A stretch of DNA of 64,000 nt from Microvirga arsenatis (GTDB lineage: Bacteria; Pseudomonadota; Alphaproteobacteria; Rhizobiales; Beijerinckiaceae), in the NCBI RefSeq assembly GCF_009910705.1, contig NZ_JAAAXJ010000012.1:36189-100188 (forward strand). Reading direction: 5' to 3'. How positions within the stretch are numbered: position 1 is the stretch's first letter; each line of letters begins with the position of its first letter. The notes below the pieces were generated by a model. It had not been told where the DNA came from and did no database searches. It worked only from the letters and a program-made list of their open reading frames with translations. This document shows positions 34,100-40,754 of the stretch, one piece after another. The position numbers and the translations under genes were made by a program.

Positions 34100-35338
34100 A
34101 TGATCCCTGTTGTTGAAACCAAGTCCGCGTCCGACGACGTCGCCTCGGCGTTCGAGGATTTCGCCCGCGCCTTCGAGGCCTTCAAGGAGGCCAACGACAC
34201 GCGCCTTTCCGAGATCGAAACCCGGCTCTCGGGCGACGTGGTGACGGAGGAAAAGCTCGCCCGCATCGACGGCGCCCTCGACGAGGCCAAGCGCCGCCTC
34301 GACCGCCTCGCCCTCGACCGCTCCCGCCCGCCCCTGGGGCAGGGCGCCGACGCGCCGCGCGATCCGGCTCAAGGAGAGCACAAGGCGGCGTTCCACGCCT
34401 ATATCCGCACCGGCGAGTCCGGCGGGCTGAAGCGGCTCGAGGAGAAGGCGCTCTCCGCAGGCTCCGGCCCCGACGGCGGCTATCTCGTGCCCGACGCTGT
34501 CGAGCGCGAGGTGCTGCGCCGGCTCTCCGCGGTGTCGCCCATCCGGGCCATCGCTTCGGTGCGCGTGATTTCCGGCGGCCAGTACAAGCGCGCCTTCTCC
34601 GCCTCCGGCCCGGCGACCGGCTGGGTGGGCGAGACGGCAGCCCGGCCGCAGACCGCGAGCCCTGCGCTCTCCGAGCTGAGCTTCCCGGCCATGGAGCTCT
34701 ACGCCATGCCGGCGGCGACGCAGACCCTTCTCGACGACGCGGTGGTCGACATCGACCGCTGGATCGCGGAGGAGGTCGAGGCCGCCTTCGCCGAGCAGGA
34801 GGGCACCGCCTTCGTGAAGGGCGACGGCATCAACAAGCCCAAGGGCTTTCTCGCCGCCGACACGGTGGAGGAGGAGATCTGGGAATGGGGCCGCCTCGGC
34901 ACCGTGAACACGGGCGGCGCAACCTTCCCCGCCAGCAACCCTTCCGACGTGCTGGTGGACCTGGTCTATGCGCTCAAGAGCGGCTACCGCCAGAACGCCG
35001 CCTTCGTGATGAACCGCAGGACGCAGAGCGCGATCCGCCGCTTCAAGGACAGCAGCGGCCAGTACCTGTGGTCGCCGCCCGCCGGGCTCGGCCAGGCCGC
35101 CACCCTGATGGGCTTCCCCGTCGTGGAGGCGGAGGACATGCCCGACATCGCGGCGAACCAATGCGCCGTCGCCTTCGGCGACTTCAAGCGCGGCTACCTC
35201 ATCGTGGACCGCGCCGGCATGCGCGTGCTGCGCGATCCGTATTCCGCCAAGCCCTACGTGCTGTTCTACACCACCAAGCGCGTGGGCGGCGGCGTGCAGG
35301 ACTACGCGGCGATCAAGCTGTTGAAGTTCGCGGCGTGA
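34100..35338 (+). CDS. GTA g5, major capsid protein (HK97 fold)
   Basis: The protein has 412 residues. The N-terminal 100 residues are a charged, coiled-coil scaffold or delta-domain (including FEDFARAFEAFKEANDTRLS) that the prohead protease would remove. The HK97 core follows: LVPDAVEREVLRRLSAVSPI, GETAARPQTASPALSELSFP, YAMPAATQTLLDDAVVDIDR, FVKGDGINKPKGFLA and VEAEDMPDIAANQCAVAFGD. The ATG at 34100 has no evident Shine-Dalgarno site and follows the hairpin with its U-rich tail, so initiation may depend on that leader. Length matches GTA capsids. Confidence 0.95.
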   Translation: MIPVVETKSASDDVASAFEDFARAFEAFKEANDTRLSEIETRLSGDVVTEEKLARIDGALDEAKRRLDRLALDRSRPPLGQGADAPRDPAQGEHKAAFHAYIRTGESGGLKRLEEKALSAGSGPDGGYLVPDAVEREVLRRLSAVSPIRAIASVRVISGGQYKRAFSASGPATGWVGETAARPQTASPALSELSFPAMELYAMPAATQTLLDDAVVDIDRWIAEEVEAAFAEQEGTAFVKGDGINKPKGFLAADTVEEEIWEWGRLGTVNTGGATFPASNPSDVLVDLVYALKSGYRQNAAFVMNRRTQSAIRRFKDSSGQYLWSPPAGLGQAATLMGFPVVEAEDMPDIAANQCAVAFGDFKRGYLIVDRAGMRVLRDPYSAKPYVLFYTTKRVGGGVQDYAAIKLLKFAA

Positions 35339-35682
35339 ATCTTCCCAAAGGTCTCAGGCTTGCCCGAGACTTGTCTTTGGTCTGCCGCAAGTCGGGAACG
35401 CCCGGCTTGCGCTGGGGAGGAGGTGGAGGTGGGGGTGTGAGCGAGAGCCTATGCAGGTCTGGCGCCTGTTCACCTCTCCCTGAGGGAGAGGTCGGACCGT
35501 CAGGTCCGGGTGAGGGGTTACAGCCCTCTCCGGAGACCGCTCTCCCCCTCACCCTCGCTGTCGCTCGACCTCTCCCCGCCGCAGGTCGGGTGTTCCCGAC
35601 CTGCGCCCCAGAAACGGATCTCGGGAACACCCGAGATCCGGGGAGAGGTGAAGCTGCACCGAGTTCTTGAAGCGGGGCTGCG
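35339..35682. other. Repeat-rich stretch after the capsid gene
   Basis: No gene is supported. Just past the capsid stop, GTCTCAGGCTTGCCCGAGAC (35352-35371) can form a hairpin followed by TTGTCTTT, a weak terminator. A mosaic repeat lies at about 35471-35650: CACCTCTCCCTGAGGGAGAGGTC with the inverted pair GGACCGTCAGGTCC, then GGTCGGGTGTTCCCGACC and ATCTCGGGAACACCCGAGAT, ending GGGGAGAGGTG. Such composite palindromes are common intergenic repeats in this order. Confidence 0.6.
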
Positions 35683-36480
35683 TCAGTTCCGCGTCCACGC
35701 GCTGTTGAAGCTGCCGAGGCCGCGCATGCTCGACACGATCCAGCCGAGATGCTCGACGATGGGCGTGACGGCGGTGAGGCCGCCGCAGGCGCTGGGCTGA
35801 CGGGTGCGCATGGCGCCGCTCGACCAGCTCGTGATCCCATAGAGCTGGTAGCCTGCTGCGGTGGCGGCGAGGATCGGCCCGCCGGAATCGCCGCGGCATG
35901 CGCCGGCCCCCGCGGTCTCCGCCAGCCGGTTGCGGTCCACGACGATCAGAACCCGGTTCGCCACCTCGACGGGCCCGAGCGAGACCAGGTTGGTCTGGCG
36001 CAGCGTGCGCGCCGTGCGCTTGAGGCGCTCGGAGAGCACCCCGAAGCCCGCGATGGTCACCGGATCGCCCACGTCGATCCGCCCGGCCTGCGTCGGGTCC
36101 AGGGCGAGGTAGTCGGGGCCGAGCGGGCGGTCGAGCTTGACGACGGCGAGGTCCACGCCCGGCTGGGTGCGCGGCGTGGTGCCGGGCACGAAGGTGGGAT
36201 GGATCGCGAGCGCCGCCACCGCGAAGCGCTGCGGCCTGAAGGCCCGGTTGAGGGCGACGACGCGATAGGCAGCGCGGTCGATGACGCAATGGGCCGCCGT
36301 GAGCACCAGATCGGGGCCGACGATCACGCCGGAGCAGAGCTCGCCCAGCGAGTTCTCGATGGACACCACGGAGCGCCTGAGCCCGTCGGGATCGCGCGAT
36401 GCGACGCCCTGCAGAACGGCCCAGGCCGGGCTTGCCAGAAGGGTGAGGACAGCCAAGGCGAGAAGGGGCAGTGCGCGCAT
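35683..36480 (-). CDS. Trypsin-like serine protease (S1 family), secreted, antisense in the GTA cluster
   Basis: The protein has 265 residues. A signal peptide (1-21, ending SPAWA) precedes the S1 catalytic triad: VLTAAHC for His, GVDLAVVKL for Asp and ACRGDSGGP for Ser. Three cysteine pairs are plausible. The zymogen cleavage region is replaced by VLQGVASRD, near the usual IVGG position. The protein would act in the periplasm or outside the cell. It lies on minus between capsid and g6, opposite to all structural genes, and pairs with a second S1 gene at 36698-37441. It is not part of known GTA sets. Confidence 0.88.
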   Translation of the reverse strand: MRALPLLALAVLTLLASPAWAVLQGVASRDPDGLRRSVVSIENSLGELCSGVIVGPDLVLTAAHCVIDRAAYRVVALNRAFRPQRFAVAALAIHPTFVPGTTPRTQPGVDLAVVKLDRPLGPDYLALDPTQAGRIDVGDPVTIAGFGVLSERLKRTARTLRQTNLVSLGPVEVANRVLIVVDRNRLAETAGAGACRGDSGGPILAATAAGYQLYGITSWSSGAMRTRQPSACGGLTAVTPIVEHLGWIVSSMRGLGSFNSAWTRN

Positions 36481-36565
36481 GGAACGATGGTGCCGTGAGG
36501 AGGGAGGATGTTTCTAAGGCAAGCTCTCACGGCCAAGGATAGTTCCGTAACATTATGAATTTCTA

Positions 36566-36616
36566 AAGCATCGGACCCACAAGTGGACGCCACTTTTGGG
36601 ATCGGATCCGATGCTT
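36566..36616. repeat. Palindromic repeat, family D copy 1
   Basis: AAGCATCGGA (36566-36575) and TCCGATGCTT (36607-36616) bound an inner inverted pair around AAGTGG-ACG-CCACTT. It sits in the gap between the two protease genes and can fold into one long hairpin. Confidence 0.7.
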
Positions 36617-36629
36617 CGTTATTGAAGGA

Positions 36630-36698
36630 GAGCATCGTGTGCTCGGAAGACCGGGACCATTTTTCGCTGGCGCGGCCCGCTGGGTCCGCACGATGCTC
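36630..36698. repeat. Palindromic repeat, family D copy 2
   Basis: GAGCATCGTG (36630-36639) and CACGATGCTC (36689-36698) form the arms of a related element that contains GACC-GGGACC and GGGTCC pieces. Its right end touches the stop codon of the second protease gene. Confidence 0.65.
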
Positions 36699-37441
36699 TA
36701 CCCGTTGCCGAGCCACAAGGCTGCGCGGTTCCAGCCCTTCAGAATGCGGTCGATCCACTCGCGCTGAGGGCCGACGAGGATGCCCTGGGTGAGCCCGCCG
36801 CAGCTCATGCCCCTGGCCGGCGACGACCAGCTCGTGATCGCCGCCACGGCGCCCGCAAGCGCCATGGGGCCGCCCGAATCGCCCTGGCAGGCGCCGGCCG
36901 TGCCGGACCCCTCGGCCCAGAGCAGGATGCGGCTCGGGCCATAGGGCTCCACGGCCGTGAGCGCCGCCGTGCGGAACGTGCCGGTGCTCTTCGCGTCGCC
37001 CTCGCGGGCCAGGCCGTAGCCGCCGACGATAACCGCGCTGTTCTCCGCAACGCGCGATGCGGTGAGCGTGGCGCGCTCGAATCTCGTGGGCAGGGGCTCG
37101 GGCGTGCGCAGCAGGGCGAGATCGACGGAGCGCCGGCGCGTCTCGACCGCCTTGGCGTCGTAGCCCGGATGCACCGCCTTCGCGGCGGGCGCGATCAGCA
37201 CGGGCTCGCCGCCCTCGTCGCGGAAATGCACCCGGTGCTCGGCCGCGCCCGTGACGCAATGGGCGGCAGTGAGCACCACGTCCCTGTCCAGCACCACCGC
37301 GCTGCAGACGCCGCCGTTCGAGCTCAGCACCATCACGCTCTGCCGGGCGAGGGGGCCGTCATGCGGCGCGCCCCCGAGGATGGCGCGGGCCTCTCCCGCC
37401 GGGAGAGAGGCGACAAGGCAGAGCGCGAGCAGACGTTTCAT
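36698..37441 (-). CDS. Second trypsin-like serine protease (S1 family), secreted, antisense in the GTA cluster
   Basis: The protein has 247 residues. A signal peptide (1-19, ending GEARA) is followed directly by ILGGAPHDG, close to the classical IVGG activation site. The triad is complete: VVLTAAHC, SVDLALLRT and GACQGDSGGP. The two S1 proteins share domain type but only moderate similarity, so they are not recent duplicates. ATG 37441 places the signal peptide at the N-terminus; an in-frame start upstream would run into g6. Only 25 bp separate it from the divergent g6 start, which leaves little space for a g6 promoter. Confidence 0.87.
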   Translation of the reverse strand: MKRLLALCLVASLPAGEARAILGGAPHDGPLARQSVMVLSSNGGVCSAVVLDRDVVLTAAHCVTGAAEHRVHFRDEGGEPVLIAPAAKAVHPGYDAKAVETRRRSVDLALLRTPEPLPTRFERATLTASRVAENSAVIVGGYGLAREGDAKSTGTFRTAALTAVEPYGPSRILLWAEGSGTAGACQGDSGGPMALAGAVAAITSWSSPARGMSCGGLTQGILVGPQREWIDRILKGWNRAALWLGNG

Positions 37442-37466
37442 CACTTCAGAGGATTCCCGTTTGACG

Positions 37467-38027
37467 ATGATACCCATATTCATCGACGGCCCCGCCGTCG
37501 AGCCCGTCAGCCTCGCCGAGATGAAGGCCTATCTGCGCGTCGACGACGACGGGCAGGACGAGCTGATCGCAGGCCTCGTCAAGGCGGCGCGGCTCACGGT
37601 CGAGGCCGCCTCGCGGCGCATCCTCGTGGAGCAGCGCTGGCGCGTGGTGCTCGACCGCTGGCCCCATGGCGGCACGATCCTGCTGCCGCTCTCGCCGCTG
37701 ATCGCGGTGGAGGGCATCACGGTCACGGATGCCGAGGGCAATGCCGTCGCGCTTCCGGCAGGCGCCTACGAAACGGATGCGTTGAGCGACCCGCCGCGCA
37801 TCGCGGTCTCCGGCGCGCCGGAGCCGGGACGGGCGCGCAACGGCATCTCGATCGCCCTGCGCGTGGGCTTCGGCACCGCGCCCGATTCCGTGCCCGCGAG
37901 CCTGAGGCTCGCCATCCGCATCCTCGTCGCGCATTGGTTCGAGAACCGCGGCGACATGACGGGCGAGCAGATCCTGCCGCCCGAGGCTTTCGCTCTCGTC
38001 GCGCCGTTTCAAAGGGCGCGGCTGTGA
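37467..38027 (+). CDS. GTA g6, head-tail connector protein
   Basis: The protein has 186 residues of the phage gp6 / phiE125 gp8-like family, the adaptor ring below the portal. Typical pieces are EPVSLAEMKAYLRVDDDGQD at the N-terminus, LIAGLVKAARLTVEAASRRI, the beta segment LPLSPLIAVEGITVTDAEG and the C-terminal LRLAIRILVAHWFENRGDM. ATG 37467 is used; an in-frame TTG at 37461 has a better placed GAGGA site. It is isolated from g5 by the two antisense proteases. Confidence 0.88.
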   Translation: MIPIFIDGPAVEPVSLAEMKAYLRVDDDGQDELIAGLVKAARLTVEAASRRILVEQRWRVVLDRWPHGGTILLPLSPLIAVEGITVTDAEGNAVALPAGAYETDALSDPPRIAVSGAPEPGRARNGISIALRVGFGTAPDSVPASLRLAIRILVAHWFENRGDMTGEQILPPEAFALVAPFQRARL

Positions 38028-38083
38028 CGTTTCTCCGCTGCCTTTCCCGCGATCCTGATTTCATCGATCTGTCCATCCTCAAC

Positions 38084-38187
38084 CCTCATCCTGAGGAGCA
38101 GCGACGCTGCGTCTCGAAGGAGAGTCCAGAGAGCACGGGAAGCATCCTTCGAGACGGATTGCTGGCGCAATCCTCCTCAGGATGAGG
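38084..38187. repeat. Palindromic intergenic repeat, family A copy 2
   Basis: A 104-bp element with the same termini as copy 1 and inner arms GTCTCGAAGGA and TCCTTCGAGAC. It lies between g6 and g7. Confidence 0.85.
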
Positions 38188-38276
38188 TCGGGAAATCTTC
38201 GACGGGGTATCCCGCGCACTCACCGAAGCGCGGATGGCAGTTCAGACACTCCTGATTTTCCAAGTCCGAAACAACC

Positions 38277-38612
38277 ATGAAAACCAAATCCCCCTCCATC
38301 GGCGCGCGCTCGCGCCGGTTCGTGCTCGAGCTGCCGCTCGAGCGGCCCGACGGCTTCGGCGGCGTCATCCGCACCTACACGCCGGGGCCGCAGCTCTGGG
38401 GCGCCATCGAGATGCTCTCGGGAACCGAGCGCCTGCGCGCCGACCGGCCCGAGCAGAGCCTGACCCACCGCATCACCCTGCGCTACCGCGAGGGCGTGAC
38501 CGGCGCCATGCGGCTCACCTCGGGGCTTCGCCGCTTCGCCATCCGCGCCGCCGCCGACCCCGACGGATCGAAGCGCGACCTCGTCTGCCTCGTGGAGGAG
38601 GTGAGGGCATGA
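38277..38612 (+). CDS. GTA g7, head closure (head-tail adaptor) protein
   Basis: The protein has 111 residues. The family pattern is RRFVLELPLERPDGFGGVIR with the WGAIEMLSG turn, SLTHRITLRYREGVTGAMRL and a final LVCLVEEV. It forms the stopper ring between connector and tail. The stop overlaps the start of g8 (ATGA at 38609-38612), so translation is coupled. Confidence 0.88.
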   Translation: MKTKSPSIGARSRRFVLELPLERPDGFGGVIRTYTPGPQLWGAIEMLSGTERLRADRPEQSLTHRITLRYREGVTGAMRLTSGLRRFAIRAAADPDGSKRDLVCLVEEVRA

Positions 38613-39019
38613 CGAGCCCGGTTCTGGCGCTGCGCCGCGCCATCCTCGACGCGGCCTCGAACGATGCGGAGCTGCGCTCCCTCATGGGCGGCGCGGTTCG
38701 TCTCTACGACGAGCCGCCGCGCGCCGCCGAGCCTGTCTATGCCCTCTTCGGCGACGTGACGGCGGAGGACTGGTCCACCGATCTCGACCGCGGACACGCG
38801 CAGCGCGTCGATCTCGTGATCTGGTCCGAGAAGGGCGGAGCGCGCACGGCGCTCATGGTCGCCGACCGCTTCTTCGCGATACTCGACGACGCGCCGCTGA
38901 GCCTTCAAGGCCACCGCCTCGTCACCCTGCGCGTCACGGAGCTTGCCTCCGCCCGCGACAGGGACAGCGGCCTCGCCCGCGTGACCCTTCGCCTGCGCGC
39001 GGTGACGGAGGTGGCGTGA
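38609..39019 (+). CDS. GTA g8, DUF3168 tail terminator-type protein
   Basis: The protein has 136 residues of the DUF3168 family. Motifs: LALRRAILDAASNDAELRSL, RLYDEPPRAAEPVYALFGDV, GHAQRVDLVIWSEKGG and VTLRVTELASARDRDSGLAR. It caps the tail tube at the head-proximal end. It is translated with g7 through an ATGA overlap. A family C repeat follows before g9. Confidence 0.9.
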   Translation: MTSPVLALRRAILDAASNDAELRSLMGGAVRLYDEPPRAAEPVYALFGDVTAEDWSTDLDRGHAQRVDLVIWSEKGGARTALMVADRFFAILDDAPLSLQGHRLVTLRVTELASARDRDSGLARVTLRLRAVTEVA

Positions 39020-39039
39020 GGCCGTGCTTGGCATGGCAC

Positions 39040-39180
39040 TGTCATTCCGGGGCGGCTCATAGAGCCGGGCCCGGAATCCATAACCGCTGACTGGTCAGGA
39101 AGAAGCGCAACGCTGCTCGGCCTTGCTTTAGCTCTCGTGTTTATGGCTTCCGGGCTCCGCTGCGCGGCCCCGGAATGACA
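39040..39180. repeat. Long inverted repeat, family C
   Basis: TGTCATTCCGGGGC (39040-39053) and GCCCCGGAATGACA (39167-39180) are perfect 14-bp inverted ends of a 141-bp element with partly complementary inner parts. It fills most of the space between g8 and g9. No coding capacity is seen. Confidence 0.8.
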
Positions 39181-39217
39181 GCAAGACTTCTCCACTTACA
39201 CAACATAAGGACATCCC

Positions 39218-39628
39218 ATGCCTGCACAGAAGGGCAAGGATCTGCTCATCAAGATCGGCGACGGCGGCAACGCCTTCGTCACCGTGGCGGGCCTGCGCAC
39301 GCGCCAGATCGCCTTCAACGCCGAGACCGTCGACGTGACCCATGCCGAATCCGCCGGGCGCTGGCGCGAGCTTCTCGCCGGCGTCGGCGTGCGCCGCGCC
39401 TCGATCTCCGGCTCCGGCGTGTTCAAGGACGAGGCGTCCGACGCGCGCATGCGCCAGGTCTTCTTCGACGGCGACATCCTCGCCTACCAGATCGTCATTC
39501 CCGATTTCGGCCGCATCGAGGGCCCGTTCCAGATCACGAGCCTGGAATACCGCGGCGACCATGCGGGCGAGGTCACCTTCGAGATGGCCTTCGAATCCGC
39601 CGGCGCGCTCGCCTTCGTGGCGACATAG
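39218..39628 (+). CDS. GTA g9, major tail protein (TP901-1 type)
   Basis: The protein has 136 residues. It forms the hexameric rings of the tail tube. Matches: KGKDLLIKIGDGGNAFVTVA, GLRTRQIAFNAETVDVTHAE, ISGSGVFKDEASDARMRQVF and EGPFQITSLEYRGDHAGEVT with FEMAFESAG at the end. Length agrees with the GTA family. It stands 8 bp upstream of g10 and is probably co-transcribed. Confidence 0.93.
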   Translation: MPAQKGKDLLIKIGDGGNAFVTVAGLRTRQIAFNAETVDVTHAESAGRWRELLAGVGVRRASISGSGVFKDEASDARMRQVFFDGDILAYQIVIPDFGRIEGPFQITSLEYRGDHAGEVTFEMAFESAGALAFVAT

Positions 39629-39636
39629 GAGGCATC

Positions 39637-40020
39637 ATGCCCAACAGACGACGGGGCGAGGTGGCGCTGCAGCTCGGCGGCACGCGCTACACGCTTTGCC
39701 TCACGCTCGGCGCTCTCGCGGAGCTGGAGGATGCCTTCGGCGTAGAGGATCTCATGGCGCTCGCGGAGCGCTTCGGCACCGGGCGCCTCTCGAGCCGCGA
39801 CCTGCTCACGCTTCTCGTCGTCGCGCTGCGCGGCGGCGGTCAACCATTAAGCGATGCGGAGGTGGCGGGCCTGCCGCTGCACGACGGTGTCGAGCCCGTG
39901 GCTGCGGCGCTGGCCGATCTCCTCGTCATGACCTTCGGCGGAGGCGAGGCATCGCCAAACCCTCCGTCATCCCAGGAGGCGGGTACGAGCCTTGCGCCTT
40001 CCCCTGGGACGACGCGCTGA
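39637..40020 (+). CDS. GTA g10, tail assembly chaperone (upstream frame)
   Basis: The protein has 127 residues. The core RRRGEVALQLGGTRYTLCLT, LGALAELEDAFGVEDLMALA and LSSRDLLTLLVVALRGGGQP is the GTA_Gp10-type (GTA transfer agent gp10) family, the equivalent of phage tail chaperone G. An AGGAGG site precedes ATG 39637. From about residue 107 (after GGGEASPN) the sequence becomes low-complexity and ends SPGTTR, while the -1 frame gains the conserved FPWDD block. A slippery heptamer is at 39957-39963. The C-terminal 20 residues may thus be only the unshifted end. Confidence 0.87.
   Translation: MPNRRRGEVALQLGGTRYTLCLTLGALAELEDAFGVEDLMALAERFGTGRLSSRDLLTLLVVALRGGGQPLSDAEVAGLPLHDGVEPVAAALADLLVMTFGGGEASPNPPSSQEAGTSLAPSPGTTR
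39957..39963 (+). promoter_or_regulatory. Candidate -1 ribosomal frameshift site A AAC CCT
   Basis: Within the g10 frame the bases read cc-A AAC CCT, which matches X XXY YYZ exactly. A one-base slip back moves ribosomes into the frame of the downstream chaperone segment, 57 bases before the g10 stop. No clear stimulatory pseudoknot was identified, but GC-rich sequence downstream could fold. Tail chaperone genes of phages commonly use such a shift (lambda G/GT). Confidence 0.6.
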
Positions 40021-40187
40021 CGCTGGGATTGGGCATCCTGCGGTGGAGCCCGGAAACCTTCTGGCTCGCAACCCCACGCGAACTCGCCGCTGCCTGGGAG
40101 GGTTTGAGTGGCAGGCGAAAGATGGAGCCGGCTCTGAGCGAGGATCTCAGGCGATTGATGGAGGCGTTTCCAGACGACGTGACGTGA
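39963..40187 (+). CDS. GTA g10.1, tail assembly chaperone segment in the -1 frame
   Basis: The segment has 74 codons after the proposed shift. It reads SVIPGGGYEPCAFPWDDALT, LGLGILRWSPETFWLATPRE and LAAAWEGLSGRRK, ending FPDDVT. The FPWD...GLGxLRxxPxxFWxxTPREL pattern is the tail assembly chaperone that follows g10 in GTAs. I find no ATG, GTG or TTG in this frame between the preceding region and the FPWDD block; the first TTG (in GLGILRW) would cut off the conserved start. Expression as a g10-g10.1 fusion by frameshift is therefore proposed. Loss of the start codon by mutation is the alternative. Confidence 0.7.
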   Translation, partial: SVIPGGGYEPCAFPWDDALTLGLGILRWSPETFWLATPRELAAAWEGLSGRRKMEPALSEDLRRLMEAFPDDVT

Positions 40188-40443
40188 AAGAAGGGTCAAA
40201 CCGACGGCCCGCTCAACCCGCTCATCGGCCTCTCCGAAAAGTTCGCCTATTGAAGAAATTCGGGAAAATCATCAGTCGGTGGCTTTCTCGAGACGCAAGC
40301 GGTGGCCAAGGCGCTCGCGAAGACAACACACCAAAATCTTGAAAAGGACTTTGCCCCGATGGCCGATAGGAAATCAGGCGACATCAATACAAACAATGTC
40401 GTTGCAGAAGATCGAACGCGCCAGCTCAATACTCTCATCGCTT
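40188..40443 (+). pseudogene. Remnants of tape-measure gene 5' ends
   Basis: In one reading frame this region gives DGPLNPLIGLSEKFAY then stop (40251), and later, from an ATG at 40359, MADRKSGDINTNNVVAEDRT followed by RQLNTLIA and a stop at 40443. Both match the start of the intact tape-measure protein at 40755, which has RARQLNTLIGLSEKFGDS. The first piece keeps the segment after TLI and the second keeps the part before it. The region is AT-rich compared with neighbours. It looks like duplication and interruption of the g11 5' end. Confidence 0.55.
40247..40384 (-). CDS. Short lipoprotein-like ORF antisense to the tape-measure remnants
   Basis: The ORF has 45 residues: MSPDFLSAIGAKSFSRFW, a hydrophobic core CVVFASALATAC with a lipobox-like ATAC, and a short tail SRKPPTDDFPEFLQ. 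It resembles a lipoprotein with almost no mature part. There is no clear ribosome-binding site. It may be a degraded copy of a lipoprotein gene like the next one, or chance. Confidence 0.3.
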   Translation of the reverse strand: MSPDFLSAIGAKSFSRFWCVVFASALATACVSRKPPTDDFPEFLQ

Positions 40444-40744
40444 AATTCCAATAATAAGGTTGGACCGCAATGATCTTAGGATCTGATGCTTTCACGGTAT
40501 CAGTGCTCCCTATGAAGGTAGCTCCTTTTGATTCTGCACAGAGAATATAAAGTTTGCGATACTGCTCGGTCGCGATAATGCCGATTTTGATCGGTGCGAC
40601 TGCTTTCGCAACTTCGTACTCGCAAGTTTTGTCGACTTTTTCCCACTCAGCTTGCTTCAGCGATCCGATCTTAAAGAGAAGCTGAGGCCTTTCTCGCTTT
40701 TCGACACATCCAACAAGTGCCGGCACAGCCAAAGCAATTATCAA
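40442..40744 (-). CDS. Putative lipoprotein antisense inside the GTA cluster
   Basis: The protein has 100 residues if started at TTG 40744: a short signal peptide IIALAVPALVGC with lipobox LVGC, then a mature part with LFKIGSLKQAEWEKVDKTCE, IATEQYRKLYILCAESKG and a YYWN end. Two further cysteines could form a disulfide. GC content is well below the cluster average, which points to foreign origin. The frame is open further upstream into the antisense of the tape-measure gene, so the start is uncertain. No named family is recognised. Confidence 0.5.
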   Translation of the reverse strand: MIIALAVPALVGCVEKRERPQLLFKIGSLKQAEWEKVDKTCEYEVAKAVAPIKIGIIATEQYRKLYILCAESKGATFIGSTDTVKASDPKIIAVQPYYWN

Positions 40745-40754
40745 AGATCGTAAG

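Noticed and set aside
35510..35800. Plus-strand ORF over the repeat after the capsid gene
   Set aside because: It is composed of palindromic repeat DNA and antisense to the first protease gene, with no start signal.
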